From contig NZ_JABUYL010000009.1 in assembly GCF_014897315.1 (NCBI RefSeq), positions 62,001 through 126,000 of the forward strand: a stretch of DNA of 64,000 bases. The letters run 5' to 3'. A program made the translations under genes and the position numbers. Origin of the DNA: Proteus sp. FME41. Its GTDB lineage: Bacteria > Pseudomonadota > Gammaproteobacteria > Enterobacterales > Enterobacteriaceae. Of the stretch, positions 16,578-26,157 are shown one piece after another. The notes below the pieces were generated by a model that was not told the origin of the DNA, ran no database searches, and was given only the letters and a program-made list of their open reading frames with translations. Position 1 is the first letter of the stretch; each line of letters opens with the position of its first letter.

Positions 16578-17762
16578 ATGAATATGACCCCAGGTGGGAA
16601 CTTACCTGTTCCTAATCAAACATTAATCGTTAGAATTCAATCAGGTGCGCCTGTTGATGTGTCTGCTTTTAGACTTTATGCCTCAGGTAAAGTTAATGGC
16701 GATGCTGATATGGTGTTTTATGGGCAAACTGCAAGCGATGATCGTACTGTTATTTATGCCACGGCAGGTAACAGCACTTCATTTACTGTAGATTTAACCC
16801 GTTTACGTCCAGATGTCGAAAAAATTGCGTTTACAGCAACTTGCGATGGTCAGCAAACAATTGCAAATTTACAACGATTGTCGATTCAAGTTGATGCTAA
16901 TAGTGAAGTGCTGGCAAACGGCAATGTGGATATTAATGGACGTACTGAAGCGGCATTAATCTTGGGTGAATTGTATCGTCGTAATGGGAGTTGGAAGTTC
17001 CGTTTTATTGCTCAAGGGTTTAACGGAGGCTTAAAACCGCTCGCTGAACATTTTGGTGTTGATATCGCGGATCCTCAACCAACACCCGCACCTGTTTCGA
17101 CTCCAAAACCAGCGCCAGCCCCAGCCCCTACACCAACGCCAAATTCAGTAAATTTAAGCAAGGTTTCTTTAACCAAAGAGAAACCAGCAATCAGCCTCAC
17201 GAAGAAAGATGACTTTGGTAAAATTCGAATCAACCTTGATTGGCATCGTGAAAGCAAAAGCGGGGGGTCTGGGTTATTAGGTGGATTGTTTGGTGGCAAT
17301 AAAGGTATCGACTTAGATATCGGTGCATTCGTTGAACTTCAACAAGGGCATAAGTCTGTTATTCAAGCATTAGGAAACGGATTTGGCGATTTTAATCGTA
17401 TTCCTTATGTTGAATTGCAAGGCGATGACCGCACCGGCGATGTTGCTGGTGGTGAATGGATCTTTGTGAATGGGCGTGAATGGAAAAATATTAAGCAAGT
17501 GCTGATTTTCGCGTTTATTTATGAAGGTGTACCGAATTGGAGCAAGACTGATGGTGTGGTTACTATTCATGTGCCAGATCAACCCCCTATCGAAACACGC
17601 TTAACTGATGGTAATAATGGTCGAGGCATGTGTGCAATTGCCCGACTAGTTAATGAGAACGGATCAATCAAAGTTGAACGTCTCAATGAGTTTTTTAAAG
17701 GCCACCGTGATATGGATAATGCGTACGGGTGGGGATTTCGCTGGACAGCGGGCTCTAAGTGA
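16578..17762 (+). CDS. terA: Tellurite resistance protein TerA, two TerD-like domains
   Basis: 394 residues. An N-terminal TerD-like domain (about 1-162) is joined by a Pro/Ala/Thr-rich linker (165-190) to a second TerD-like domain that begins with the SLTK repeats and LLGGLFGG insert seen in TerZ. The second acidic loop reads GDDRTGDVAGGE, less acidic than in TerD. The ATG follows the terZ stop with no gap, so translation is coupled. A second ATG two codons later is possible. Confidence 0.92.
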   Translation: MNMTPGGNLPVPNQTLIVRIQSGAPVDVSAFRLYASGKVNGDADMVFYGQTASDDRTVIYATAGNSTSFTVDLTRLRPDVEKIAFTATCDGQQTIANLQRLSIQVDANSEVLANGNVDINGRTEAALILGELYRRNGSWKFRFIAQGFNGGLKPLAEHFGVDIADPQPTPAPVSTPKPAPAPAPTPTPNSVNLSKVSLTKEKPAISLTKKDDFGKIRINLDWHRESKSGGSGLLGGLFGGNKGIDLDIGAFVELQQGHKSVIQALGNGFGDFNRIPYVELQGDDRTGDVAGGEWIFVNGREWKNIKQVLIFAFIYEGVPNWSKTDGVVTIHVPDQPPIETRLTDGNNGRGMCAIARLVNENGSIKVERLNEFFKGHRDMDNAYGWGFRWTAGSK

Positions 17763-17787
17763 TCAAATTGATATAAGGAAAAATAAC

Positions 17788-18243
17788 ATGAGTTTTTTTA
17801 ACAAATTAAAAGAAGGTTTTAATACAGGCCGTTCTGAGTTAGCCAAGCAAGTGGGGCGCTTTAAAAATAAAAAATTTATGCAAGGTACTGTTGCAGTTTG
17901 TGCGCGTATCGCCATTGCCAGTGACGGTGTGAGTTCTGAAGAAAAACAGAAGATGCTCGGTTTTTTAAAAGCATCAGATGAACTTAAAGTATTTGATACT
18001 TCTGAAGTTATCGAATTCTTTAATAAGCTAATCCTGAGTTTCGAGTTCGATACTGAAGTCGGTAAAGGCGAAACCATGAAGTATATTCTGGCAATGAAAG
18101 ATCAGCCAGAAGCTGCACAATTAGCTATTCGTGTCGGTATTGCTGTTGCGAAAAGCGATGGTGATTTTGACAATGATGAAAAAGAAGCGGTGCGTGCTAT
18201 TGCCATTGCATTAGGCTTTGAGCCCGCAGAATTTGGTTTGTAA
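17788..18243 (+). CDS. terB: Tellurite resistance protein TerB
   Basis: 151 residues, all-helical TerB family. Paired acidic motifs (ASDGVSSEE early and KSDGDFDNDEKE late) are the EF-hand-like metal sites of the family. AAGGAAAAATAAC before the ATG at 17788 decides the start; the frame is open further upstream but that part lies inside terA. TerB is reported to associate with membrane TerC and link it to the cytoplasmic Ter proteins. Confidence 0.94.
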   Translation: MSFFNKLKEGFNTGRSELAKQVGRFKNKKFMQGTVAVCARIAIASDGVSSEEKQKMLGFLKASDELKVFDTSEVIEFFNKLILSFEFDTEVGKGETMKYILAMKDQPEAAQLAIRVGIAVAKSDGDFDNDEKEAVRAIAIALGFEPAEFGL

Positions 18244-18277
18244 TTAATTTATTATAGGGAACCGTTCAGGAATTATT

Positions 18278-19318
18278 ATGGTATCCACACATATTGGTTT
18301 TCCGACAGAAACTGTCATTGTCTTTGTAGTACTTGCGATTGGCGCTATTTTTATCGACTTATTTATGCATCGTGCAGATAAGCCGATAACGTTAAAGAAT
18401 GCCATATTTTGGTCTATATTCTGGGTTGCTATTGCAATGGCATTCGCAGGATTCCTTTATATTCATCATGGTGCAGAAGTTGCGAGCTTATTCGTAACAG
18501 GTTATGCATTAGAGAAAGTGCTTTCTATTGATAACTTGTTTGTCATGATGGCGATTTTCTCTTGGTTTGCCGTACCTGACCGCTTCCGTCACCGCGTTCT
18601 TTATTGGGGTATTATTGGTGCTATCGTTTTCCGTGGGATCTTTGTTGCCATCGGTACAGGACTGTTAAGTTTAGGACCATATGTTGAGATAGTATTTGCC
18701 TTAATCGTTGCTTGGACGGCAGTTATGATGCTGAAAAGCGGTGATGATAGTGAAGAAATTGAAGACTATTCACAGCATCTTGCTTATCGCTTAGTAAAAC
18801 GATTTTTCCCTATATGGCCAAAAATCACAGGACACGCGTTTTTATTAACACAAAAAGAAGTGGATGTTGAATTAGCGAAACCTGAAAACAAAGATGTCAC
18901 GATTGGTCGTGGTACAAAAGCCGCGTTATATGCGACACCACTGATGCTCTGTGTGGCAGTGGTAGAGCTTTCAGATGTGATGTTTGCTTTCGACTCGGTT
19001 CCCGCTATTATCGCTGTAAGCCGTGAACCCCTTATTGTCTATAGTGCAATGATGTTCGCAATCTTAGGCTTACGTACGCTTTACTTTGTGTTAGAAGCGT
19101 TAAAACAGTATCTCGTTTACCTTGAAAAAGCGGTTATTGTGTTGCTGTTCTTTATTGCTGCAAAATTGGGTTTAAATGCAACAGATCATATCTGGCAACA
19201 TGGATACAGCATCTCCGCGACAGCCAGCTTATTAGTGGTGCTGGGTGTTCTTGCTCTGGGTGTTATTGCAAGCTTTGTATTCCCAGAGAAAAAAGATGAT
19301 CAAGATAAGACAAATTAA
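18278..19318 (+). CDS. terC: TerC integral membrane protein
   Basis: 346 residues with about nine hydrophobic segments, the first at 8-28. The family motifs ALEKVLSIDNLFVMM and ELSDVMFAFDSVPAI carry conserved acidic residues inside membrane segments, which suggests binding or transport of metal ions such as Mn or Ca. The TerC family has been linked to Mn export and to metalation of secreted proteins. AGGGAACC lies upstream of the ATG. It is the membrane anchor of the Ter system. Confidence 0.95.
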   Translation: MVSTHIGFPTETVIVFVVLAIGAIFIDLFMHRADKPITLKNAIFWSIFWVAIAMAFAGFLYIHHGAEVASLFVTGYALEKVLSIDNLFVMMAIFSWFAVPDRFRHRVLYWGIIGAIVFRGIFVAIGTGLLSLGPYVEIVFALIVAWTAVMMLKSGDDSEEIEDYSQHLAYRLVKRFFPIWPKITGHAFLLTQKEVDVELAKPENKDVTIGRGTKAALYATPLMLCVAVVELSDVMFAFDSVPAIIAVSREPLIVYSAMMFAILGLRTLYFVLEALKQYLVYLEKAVIVLLFFIAAKLGLNATDHIWQHGYSISATASLLVVLGVLALGVIASFVFPEKKDDQDKTN

Positions 19319-19321
19319 TAC

Positions 19322-19344
19322 ATATTCTTGAAAAATAAGAATAT
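19322..19344 (+). other. Intercistronic hairpin between terC and terD
   Basis: An 8-bp inverted repeat (ATATTCTT and AAGAATAT) with a 7-nt loop lies 3 bp after the terC stop, without a U tract. It may mark an mRNA processing or stability point. Confidence 0.4.
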
Positions 19345-19371
19345 CAAAAACTAAATTAAAGAGGTTATAAA

Positions 19372-19950
19372 ATGAGCGTTTCTCTTTCTAAAGGTGGTAA
19401 TGTCTCTCTGAGCAAAGCAGCCCCAACGATGAAAAACGTCCTTGTCGGACTAGGTTGGGATGCCCGCTCTACAGATGGTCAAGATTTTGACTTAGATGCA
19501 TCTGTATTTCTGTTAGCTGCAAATGGAAAAGTGCGTAGCGATGCCGATTTCATTTTTTATAACAACTTAAGATCTGCTGACGGTTCAGTTGTTCACACGG
19601 GTGACAACCGCACTGGTGAAGGCGATGGTGATGATGAAGCGCTGAAAATTAAATTAGATGCCATCCCAACGGATGTGGATAAAATTATTTTCGTCGTGAC
19701 CATCCATGATGCGCAAGCACGTCGTCAAAGCTTTGGCCAAGTATCAGGCGCATTTATTCGTTTAGTTAATGATGACAATCAAATCGAAGTTGCTCGTTAT
19801 GACTTAACCGAAGATGCATCAACGGAAACTGCAATGTTGTTTGGTGAATTATATCGCCATGGTGCAGAGTGGAAATTCCGTGCAGTAGGTCAGGGTTATG
19901 CAGGTGGCTTAGGTTCTGTCTGTGCTCAATATGGCATTAACGCCTCTTGA
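19372..19950 (+). CDS. terD: Tellurite resistance protein TerD
   Basis: 192 residues, the standard length. Calcium-binding motifs are FDLDASVF and [13 protein letters not shown]. The domain ends with [19 protein letters not shown], which is almost the same in TerE. AAAGAGG precedes the ATG. It is a soluble calcium-binding core component; the two following genes are close paralogues. Confidence 0.95.
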   Translation: MSVSLSKGGNVSLSKAAPTMKNVLVGLGWDARSTDGQDFDLDASVFLLAANGKVRSDADFIFYNNLRSADGSVVHTGDNRTGEGDGDDEALKIKLDAIPTDVDKIIFVVTIHDAQARRQSFGQVSGAFIRLVNDDNQIEVARYDLTEDASTETAMLFGELYRHGAEWKFRAVGQGYAGGLGSVCAQYGINAS

Positions 19951-19974
19951 TAGCAGGTTATAAGATACTTACCG

Positions 19975-20001
19975 CTGGCAGTTATCAAATGTAATTGCCA
20001 G
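19975..20001 (+). other. Intercistronic hairpin between terD and terE
   Basis: A 10-bp stem with one G-U pair joins CTGGCAGTTA (19975-19984) to TAATTGCCAG (19992-20001), then TTTATTC. It may partly end transcription or protect the upstream mRNA. Confidence 0.5.
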
Positions 20002-20028
20002 TTTATTCAATAAAGTAGGAGCTTTGAT

Positions 20029-20604
20029 ATGGCAGTTTCCCTTGTTAAAGGTGGTAATGTTTCTCTGACTAAAGAAGCACCAACAATGTCGGTTGCTATG
20101 GTTGGTCTAGGATGGGATGCCCGCGTGACGGATGGCGCAGAGTTCGATTTAGATGCGTCAGTGTTCATGGTTGGTGAAGATGGAAAAGTACTTTCAGACG
20201 CCAGTTTTATCTTCTTTAATAATAAAGTGAGTCAATGCGGAAGCGTTGAACACCAAGGAGATAACCGCACTGGGGAAGGCGATGGCGACGATGAGCAAGT
20301 GAAAATCAGCTTATCAAAAATCCCTGCTGATGTGAAAAAACTGGTGTTCGCAGTCACTATTTATGATGCTGAAAACCGTAAACAAAACTTTGGTATGGTA
20401 AGCAACAGTTTTATGCGCGTTTATAATAACGACAATAATACTGAAATTGCTCGCTTTGATCTTTCTGAAGATGCCTCTACAGAAACCGCAATGGTGTTTG
20501 GTGAGTTATATCGCCATGGCGCAGAGTGGAAATTCAAAGCCGTTGGTCAAGGTTTTGCGGGTGGTTTAGGTGCATTAGCAGCACAGCACGGCGTAAATAT
20601 CTAA
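20029..20604 (+). CDS. terE: Tellurite resistance protein TerE
   Basis: 191 residues, TerD-family domain with FDLDASVF and [13 protein letters not shown] loops, more than half identical by eye to TerD next to it. TAGGAG lies about 7 bp before the ATG. It is the last gene of the operon: a strong terminator follows, and the large vWA gene terF found on R478-type plasmids is absent. Confidence 0.94.
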   Translation: MAVSLVKGGNVSLTKEAPTMSVAMVGLGWDARVTDGAEFDLDASVFMVGEDGKVLSDASFIFFNNKVSQCGSVEHQGDNRTGEGDGDDEQVKISLSKIPADVKKLVFAVTIYDAENRKQNFGMVSNSFMRVYNNDNNTEIARFDLSEDASTETAMVFGELYRHGAEWKFKAVGQGFAGGLGALAAQHGVNI

Positions 20605-20614
20605 CGCTTTATTT

Positions 20615-20644
20615 AGCCCTCGCTTATGCGGGGGCTATTTTTAT
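20615..20644 (+). terminator. Rho-independent terminator of terZABCDE
   Basis: AGCCCTCGC and GCGGGGGCT form a 9-bp stem with a TTAT loop (20615-20636), followed by ATTTTTAT. Confidence 0.88.
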
Positions 20645-20665
20645 CACGAAGAAATTAATGGGCGA

Positions 20666-21370
20666 TTAAGACTCTTTTTTTACTGTCACTTTAATGGGCG
20701 AGTTTTTAGTTTTACGGCTACCCGAATGAAAATGACGCCAATGAGGAGTTTGAGAGGCCAGTAGCAATTCATGGTCACCCCGAGAATCTCCCCATGCTTT
20801 CATGTGATATTGCGTTAAATCCCCGTAAATTCCTTCTAAACGTTTAATTTTTTCACCACAACGGCAGTTATTGCCAATAATTTTGCCTGTTAATTTGCCA
20901 TCAACAACTTCAAGTGTGGTGCCTATCAATTTAATCCCTAATCTATCTGCAAAAGGTTGTAGTACCATTGCGGGAGAGGCTGAACAGATGGTGACTTCAG
21001 CGTTGCTATTCACTTCTTCTGCTACCGCTAATAAGCCAGTAGGGCGCATCAATTTAGCCCAGTAAAGTTTGCAAAATTCTTCTGCTTTTTCCTTTAACCA
21101 TTGTTCATCAATATTGGTTAGAAAGGTTTTGATAAGCACTTCTTTTAGTTCATCACGCGTGAGTTTGCGTCTAAAGCAACGCAATGTTGGTAATACCATT
21201 TTAATTAAACGGCGTGAGAATTTACGTTTGCCAAAGGCGAATTTTAGAAAAGGAATAAAACTGTCGTGATAGGTTAACGTGCCATCAAAATCAAACACTG
21301 ATAACGTTTTTACGGTGTTTTTCGCGTTTTCAAATTGGGGTTGCATACAGGGTAAGGCTCCGTAAATCAT
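20666..21370 (-). CDS. HAD-IB family phosphatase
   Basis: Up to 234 residues. HAD motif I is FDFDGTLTY, motif II CSASPAMV, then a Lys in CGEKIKRLEG and motif IV GDSRGDHELL. The CSAS motif and cap type point to the HAD-IB group (SerB/PgpC-like). Substrate unknown; phosphatidylglycerophosphate or a phosphoserine-like compound are options. The ATG at 21346 (MQPQFEN) is an alternative start with GGAG 11 bp upstream. It lies convergent to terE and is probably not part of the ter system. Confidence 0.8.
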   Translation of the reverse strand: MIYGALPCMQPQFENAKNTVKTLSVFDFDGTLTYHDSFIPFLKFAFGKRKFSRRLIKMVLPTLRCFRRKLTRDELKEVLIKTFLTNIDEQWLKEKAEEFCKLYWAKLMRPTGLLAVAEEVNSNAEVTICSASPAMVLQPFADRLGIKLIGTTLEVVDGKLTGKIIGNNCRCGEKIKRLEGIYGDLTQYHMKAWGDSRGDHELLLASQTPHWRHFHSGSRKTKNSPIKVTVKKES

Positions 21371-21492
21371 CAGAGTTTGAGAAATATATTTTACTTATTA
21401 TATCATTGTTCTAAAAATGAGATAGAGGTGGTCTTATTTATTGATAAATAATGATTTTTATTATTAATAATGAAAATTAGAATGATGAACCA

Positions 21493-21530
21493 TAAAAAAA
21501 CACCTCTTAGTGATTTAGACTAAGAGGTGT
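21493..21530 (-). terminator. Terminator of the fimbrial operon
   Basis: A perfect 12-bp stem pairs ACACCTCTTAGT (21500-21511) with ACTAAGAGGTGT (21519-21530) around a 7-nt loop. On the reverse strand it is followed by seven T. Confidence 0.9.
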
Positions 21531-21562
21531 GATTTTATGCTGTTGGCAAACAGAATAAGGGA

Positions 21563-22726
21563 TTAATAGTATTCAATCATAAAGGTTGCTGCCCCATTGG
21601 CGGAACCAGCAGATAAGCGGTCATCAACACGAATATAACGTGCACGCAGTGGAACACTGACCGTTCCTGCTTTTTCAGTAATGGGTTGTGCAAAGGTAGT
21701 TGGTGTATTAAATTTAACAAAATCTTCGCCTACATTACCAAAGGCAAGTTGTATGCCGACACCTTTTGCTGCACCAGGTACATCATTTACTTCAAAAGTG
21801 CCTGGGTACTCAATAATTGGTGGGTTTACAGGCTTAATGGTCACTCTTAGTTCATTAGGATCACGATCTGGGAATGTTTGTCCTTTTTCAGTGGTATATA
21901 CATCTCCTTTACCACCAGAATAGTAACCTCGAAATGCAGGACAATTGTATAAATTAATATCAGAATTTATCCATTTGGTTGAACTACCTTTTGTAGGTAA
22001 GGTAGATGTTTCATGTTTGCCTAATTCCACTGTGTAGTCTTGTGTTTTACAGCTTGAAGCAGTAACACTAACCGAACCCGTAATATTCATATATGCGGCT
22101 ACAAAAGGAAATCCTTCGGTTAGAACCTTATTTTTTTCGGGGTAATTTACATCAAGTTGCATTCTTGCAATATTGCTTAAATTAAACGTACCCGGCTGAA
22201 TAGGACCTAATTTAATTAAAGAATAATTTAATACTGGGTGTGCCCAATATGTTATAGATTCTCTTTCATTTTCAATAAGTTCACGATTTCCTTCCCAAGA
22301 GAGTTTAGGAATATTAGGCATTAGTGAATTATTTCTATCTCTATTTGTATAAAATATAATACCAAGACCTGGGTTATTGGTTTTATAGACATTAGGAGGA
22401 ATACCTGCGCCAACAGCGGGTGTTCCTGCCATACTTAATAGTTTTATCTCCTGCCTTTCTAAAAAGTAATAGTATCCTAATCCTGCCGAAGGCACATTAA
22501 ATCTACATTCATAGTTGTATGTATAACTAGTAATATCAATTTTACCTTGGTAAACAACAGAACCTACTGGCATATCAGCACCAACATGAATTACGCCACC
22601 AATGGACATGGTATGATTCACTGGAGGACCAATAACATTACATTTGACTGTTTGTTGTGCCATTACTTCCGCAACAGGGAAAAGTAGAAGCATTAAGGCT
22701 AATGAGTTTTTAATAATAGGCTTCAT
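21563..22726 (-). CDS. Fimbrial tip adhesin
   Basis: 387 residues with a 23-residue signal peptide cleaved after VMA. The N-terminal 200 residues are a unique domain likely to bind a receptor. The C-terminal half starts near the VTASSCKTQDYTVELG strand and ends FMIEYY, like the pilin domain of tip adhesins that is completed by donor strand exchange. The gene is last in the operon, 3 bp after the usher stop. The receptor cannot be told from the sequence. Confidence 0.85.
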   Translation of the reverse strand: MKPIIKNSLALMLLLFPVAEVMAQQTVKCNVIGPPVNHTMSIGGVIHVGADMPVGSVVYQGKIDITSYTYNYECRFNVPSAGLGYYYFLERQEIKLLSMAGTPAVGAGIPPNVYKTNNPGLGIIFYTNRDRNNSLMPNIPKLSWEGNRELIENERESITYWAHPVLNYSLIKLGPIQPGTFNLSNIARMQLDVNYPEKNKVLTEGFPFVAAYMNITGSVSVTASSCKTQDYTVELGKHETSTLPTKGSSTKWINSDINLYNCPAFRGYYSGGKGDVYTTEKGQTFPDRDPNELRVTIKPVNPPIIEYPGTFEVNDVPGAAKGVGIQLAFGNVGEDFVKFNTPTTFAQPITEKAGTVSVPLRARYIRVDDRLSAGSANGAATFMIEYY

Positions 22727-22729
22727 ACT

Positions 22730-25369
22730 TTATTCTCCACAGACACTGGTAAGTTGAACAAAACTACTTTGGTTATCTTTATCTTGTGCTGGCACATTAT
22801 AATTAATCGTACATTGCTGTATTTCACCTGGTCCCCACTTAACGGTTAATTTACCTGAGTTACCATTAACACGAGCGTAGAGAAGTCCTCCCTGACCTAT
22901 ACTACCCACTTCATTGTTCTGTTCATCATAAGCAACACTACCAAATGGAATTGCGCCGTTATTACGCTGAATGGTGATCAGTAATGGAATACCTGCATTC
23001 GTTTCAAATTTTATTTTCGCAATAGCCCCTTCAAATGGTGCAACACGCCCTTGAGTATTTTGTAACTCGACGTTAGTCGACATGCCTCTTGGGTTAATCG
23101 TAATGTCATTCATTTGATATGGTGTTAAATAAGGGACTGCTGCATGACCAAAGCCATCAATTTCAATACCAGAATAACCACTAACTTTTGCACCTTTAGC
23201 ACCATCGGCTTCAACAATCGCAAAGGTATTGCCTTGATAAGGCGTCGCAACAACCCCACCAGACCAACCAATCAATGAACCACTCGCACCAACGGAGGCA
23301 TTTTGATAATGTTTACCCACACCATAGTTAGCCGCTAAGTTGGTATAATTAGTTCTTGCGTTACCATTAATGGTCATACTTGAACCGCCACCATTATTAG
23401 TATTCATTGCAGTTACACCATAGTTGTAACGGTTATCTTCACCTGCAGATCCTGAAATACCAACACGTTCACCCACATAACCTTGACCATCACGAGTTAA
23501 TGCCGCTGTTAAGGTTGGCATATGATCAACACTTAAGTCGTACAGCGGTAAGTTGAAGTTTATTTCAGCTGTTGTTTCTTTCTTACCATCAACATTACGG
23601 GCTTGACCTACGTTAATACCATAAGATAAACGCTTCCAACGGTTGTTATAGCCCATTTGGTATTGCAAATCGGTGGTGTCATTATTCCAATAGTTTTGCG
23701 TGAAACCACTGATATAAAAGTTACCCCAACCTTCTGGTAAACCTTGGTCTATGGTGACGTTAAATCGACTTTTTGGACGCCAAATGTTATTGATATTTCT
23801 GCCATGGCGCTCTTCGTTAATAGCTTGAACCGCTGACATATAGTCATAAAAATGTTCAGAGTTAAATTTATAGGCTGCAATGGTCAGGTTACTGTTGGTA
23901 TCTTGAATATATTTGCTGTAACTGATCTGATAGCTTTGTCCGCTATTCACATTAGATTCAGTTGTATTTAAATGCACACGAGCTTGAGTAACGTCGGCAG
24001 AGAATGCACCTAAAGGTGTACTTAATGCTAAACCAACTTGAATTGCGTAATAATCAGCCCCTGTGCCCTGAGCACCCGCATAACCCGTTAAAAGGTTCGT
24101 CAGTCCTCGGCGATAAGTTGCTTGATATAATGTGGGATCATAATCCACGGTGTTTGAATTTAAATGACCTGCTGCAACAGTATAATTATGTTGACCTGGG
24201 CGTAATAACTGCACTAATGAAGCATAATAGACTTTAAAATTTTGCTCAGAGCCATCAGCTTCTTGAATGGTGACATCTAAGTTCCCCCCATAACCAGAAG
24301 GGTAGAGGTCATCAATTTCGAAGGCACCCGGTGGGACAACGGCTTCATGGATCACACGTCCGTCTTGTCGAATGATTACCCGTGCATTCGTTCTCGCTAC
24401 ACCACGAATGGTTGGTGCGAAACCGCGCTGTGAGTCAGGCAACATTTTATCATCACTAAAGAGTTGAATACCCCTTAATGGTTGAGAATCAAAAAGTTGA
24501 CCAGTGGTCAGTACATCACCAATTTGCACGACACCTTGAATAGTGGTGATAATACGTTCTAGGTAATTATACGTTGAGGTGTAATCATGGCCTGTTTGTT
24601 CATTCCATGAATAATTACCAGTATGGTGATAACTCCATGTTCCTAGGTTAACAGTACCTGTGATACCCGAAAAAGCAGATTTATATTCAGTACCATTGTT
24701 GCGGGACATAAAATAGTTGGCATTATAGCTAACTAAAATGGCATTTATACCTCGTTCCCATAATGATGGACTAACATAACCTCTTGGTTTGTAGCCCACT
24801 AAGGCTTGTGGCACATTGATGTTTAAACGCTGTATGGAGTGATCATATTTAATGTCACTGGATGGAACGAATTTTGAAAATTCGACACACTCATAAAGTT
24901 CAAGGGCACTTTTTAATAATGGCGGTGTTTTCTCATCCTTGAGACCGACTAAACCAATGATGTCTTTGGTTAAACAGGCTTCGACTTCACGATTTGCCAT
25001 TTCCTTAAAAGTGATAGGCTCTAATGCAACAAAGTGGTTATTAACATAGATTTCGACATTCCAAGTCCCTGGTAATATGGCATCCGCTTTATCAAAACGG
25101 CTGATATCAATGTCACCACCTTGAGTGGTGTTCATAAAAATAGGGTTAAATGATGTTGAACCATTACCATTAGAAGGTGCGTTGTTTCCATTTGACGGCA
25201 CACTACTTGTATTAGGTAATAAAGAGCTTGTATTTGTAGATAATGAGCTATTACCGTTAGACAGCCATTTATTATCGGTTACTGTTATATTTTCTGCATA
25301 AGTATAAGGGGCTACTAAAAAAGTAACACCCGCAGATATTATAATAGTTTTTAAAATATAACTGCTCAT
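22730..25369 (-). CDS. Fimbrial outer membrane usher
   Basis: 879 residues. A signal peptide (cleaved after TYA, residue 25) is followed by an unusual Ser/Asn-rich segment (37-73), then FNPIF (74-78), which starts the usual usher N-terminal domain. The beta barrel and plug region includes the GYVSPSLWERGINA and RGVARTNARV motifs. The C-terminus holds the paired cysteines (GEIQQC and SVCGE). It is the pore that assembles and exports pilin subunits, and sits between chaperone and adhesin genes. Confidence 0.92.
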   Translation of the reverse strand: MSSYILKTIIISAGVTFLVAPYTYAENITVTDNKWLSNGNSSLSTNTSSLLPNTSSVPSNGNNAPSNGNGSTSFNPIFMNTTQGGDIDISRFDKADAILPGTWNVEIYVNNHFVALEPITFKEMANREVEACLTKDIIGLVGLKDEKTPPLLKSALELYECVEFSKFVPSSDIKYDHSIQRLNINVPQALVGYKPRGYVSPSLWERGINAILVSYNANYFMSRNNGTEYKSAFSGITGTVNLGTWSYHHTGNYSWNEQTGHDYTSTYNYLERIITTIQGVVQIGDVLTTGQLFDSQPLRGIQLFSDDKMLPDSQRGFAPTIRGVARTNARVIIRQDGRVIHEAVVPPGAFEIDDLYPSGYGGNLDVTIQEADGSEQNFKVYYASLVQLLRPGQHNYTVAAGHLNSNTVDYDPTLYQATYRRGLTNLLTGYAGAQGTGADYYAIQVGLALSTPLGAFSADVTQARVHLNTTESNVNSGQSYQISYSKYIQDTNSNLTIAAYKFNSEHFYDYMSAVQAINEERHGRNINNIWRPKSRFNVTIDQGLPEGWGNFYISGFTQNYWNNDTTDLQYQMGYNNRWKRLSYGINVGQARNVDGKKETTAEINFNLPLYDLSVDHMPTLTAALTRDGQGYVGERVGISGSAGEDNRYNYGVTAMNTNNGGGSSMTINGNARTNYTNLAANYGVGKHYQNASVGASGSLIGWSGGVVATPYQGNTFAIVEADGAKGAKVSGYSGIEIDGFGHAAVPYLTPYQMNDITINPRGMSTNVELQNTQGRVAPFEGAIAKIKFETNAGIPLLITIQRNNGAIPFGSVAYDEQNNEVGSIGQGGLLYARVNGNSGKLTVKWGPGEIQQCTINYNVPAQDKDNQSSFVQLTSVCGE

Positions 25370-25406
25370 TTTAATATTCCCGTATTTTTAGAAAACACCT
25401 AGAGAA

Positions 25407-26126
25407 CTAAAGTGTGGTTTCAACCATTTTCATTGCACCCCAATCATTTACATATCGGTAAACAATTTTGCTTCCAGAAGATGCACTGACTCCATTTGGA
25501 ATTGAAAAATCATAGCTGCCAAAAGGGGGCACTAATTCCCCGTCAATCGATTTTTTATCATTATTTGATAATGTAATTGAGACGAGAGACACATAATAAG
25601 GTGAGTTATTTATTACTTTTAACTTACTGTTAGAAATTGAAAATTTGAGATTTTCAGCACCTTTTATGACATCAGCTTTATCACGTAATGAAAAAGGGCG
25701 ATAAAATAGTTTTATTCTAGAGCGATAAGCAATTTGTAATTTATTATCTATTTCAGAGCTTGCATTAGGCGGTATTTCTAATACGTTTAACCAATAAACA
25801 GATTCTCTGTCTTTCGGTAATTGAACACTACCTGTGTAGTTAATTCTTAATGTTTGTGCTTTTGTTGGCTCAACTCTAAATACGGGCGGGCTTAAAACAA
25901 AAGGCACTTGAATAGTTTCAGGCGCAGCATCTACATTCCCAGTATCAATCCAATTTTGAATTAAGACAGGAACATTACCTTCATTTGATATTTTAACGGT
26001 AACTTCTTTTTCATTTTCATTATAAATAACACGAGTGCCACTAATTACAACACCGGCATTAACCCATGCTGAAGCAATTAATAATAAACTTATAAAAAAG
26101 CTTTTAATTAACTTAGGGATTATCAT
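25407..26126 (-). CDS. Periplasmic fimbrial chaperone
   Basis: 239 residues with signal peptide (cleaved after VNA). The PapD-type two Ig-fold pattern is clear: GVVISGTRVIYNENEKEVTV strand, RVEPTKAQTLRI, the conserved ESVYWLNVLEIPP motif of the first domain and the RIKLFYRP motif after it. The ATG at 26126 gives a normal signal peptide with AAAGATAAAG upstream; a GTG-open extension to 26189 is less likely. It caps pilin subunits in the periplasm by donor strand complementation. Confidence 0.92.
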   Translation of the reverse strand: MIIPKLIKSFFISLLLIASAWVNAGVVISGTRVIYNENEKEVTVKISNEGNVPVLIQNWIDTGNVDAAPETIQVPFVLSPPVFRVEPTKAQTLRINYTGSVQLPKDRESVYWLNVLEIPPNASSEIDNKLQIAYRSRIKLFYRPFSLRDKADVIKGAENLKFSISNSKLKVINNSPYYVSLVSITLSNNDKKSIDGELVPPFGSYDFSIPNGVSASSGSKIVYRYVNDWGAMKMVETTL

Positions 26127-26157
26127 CTTTATCTTTATTCCATTAATAAAAAGCAAA

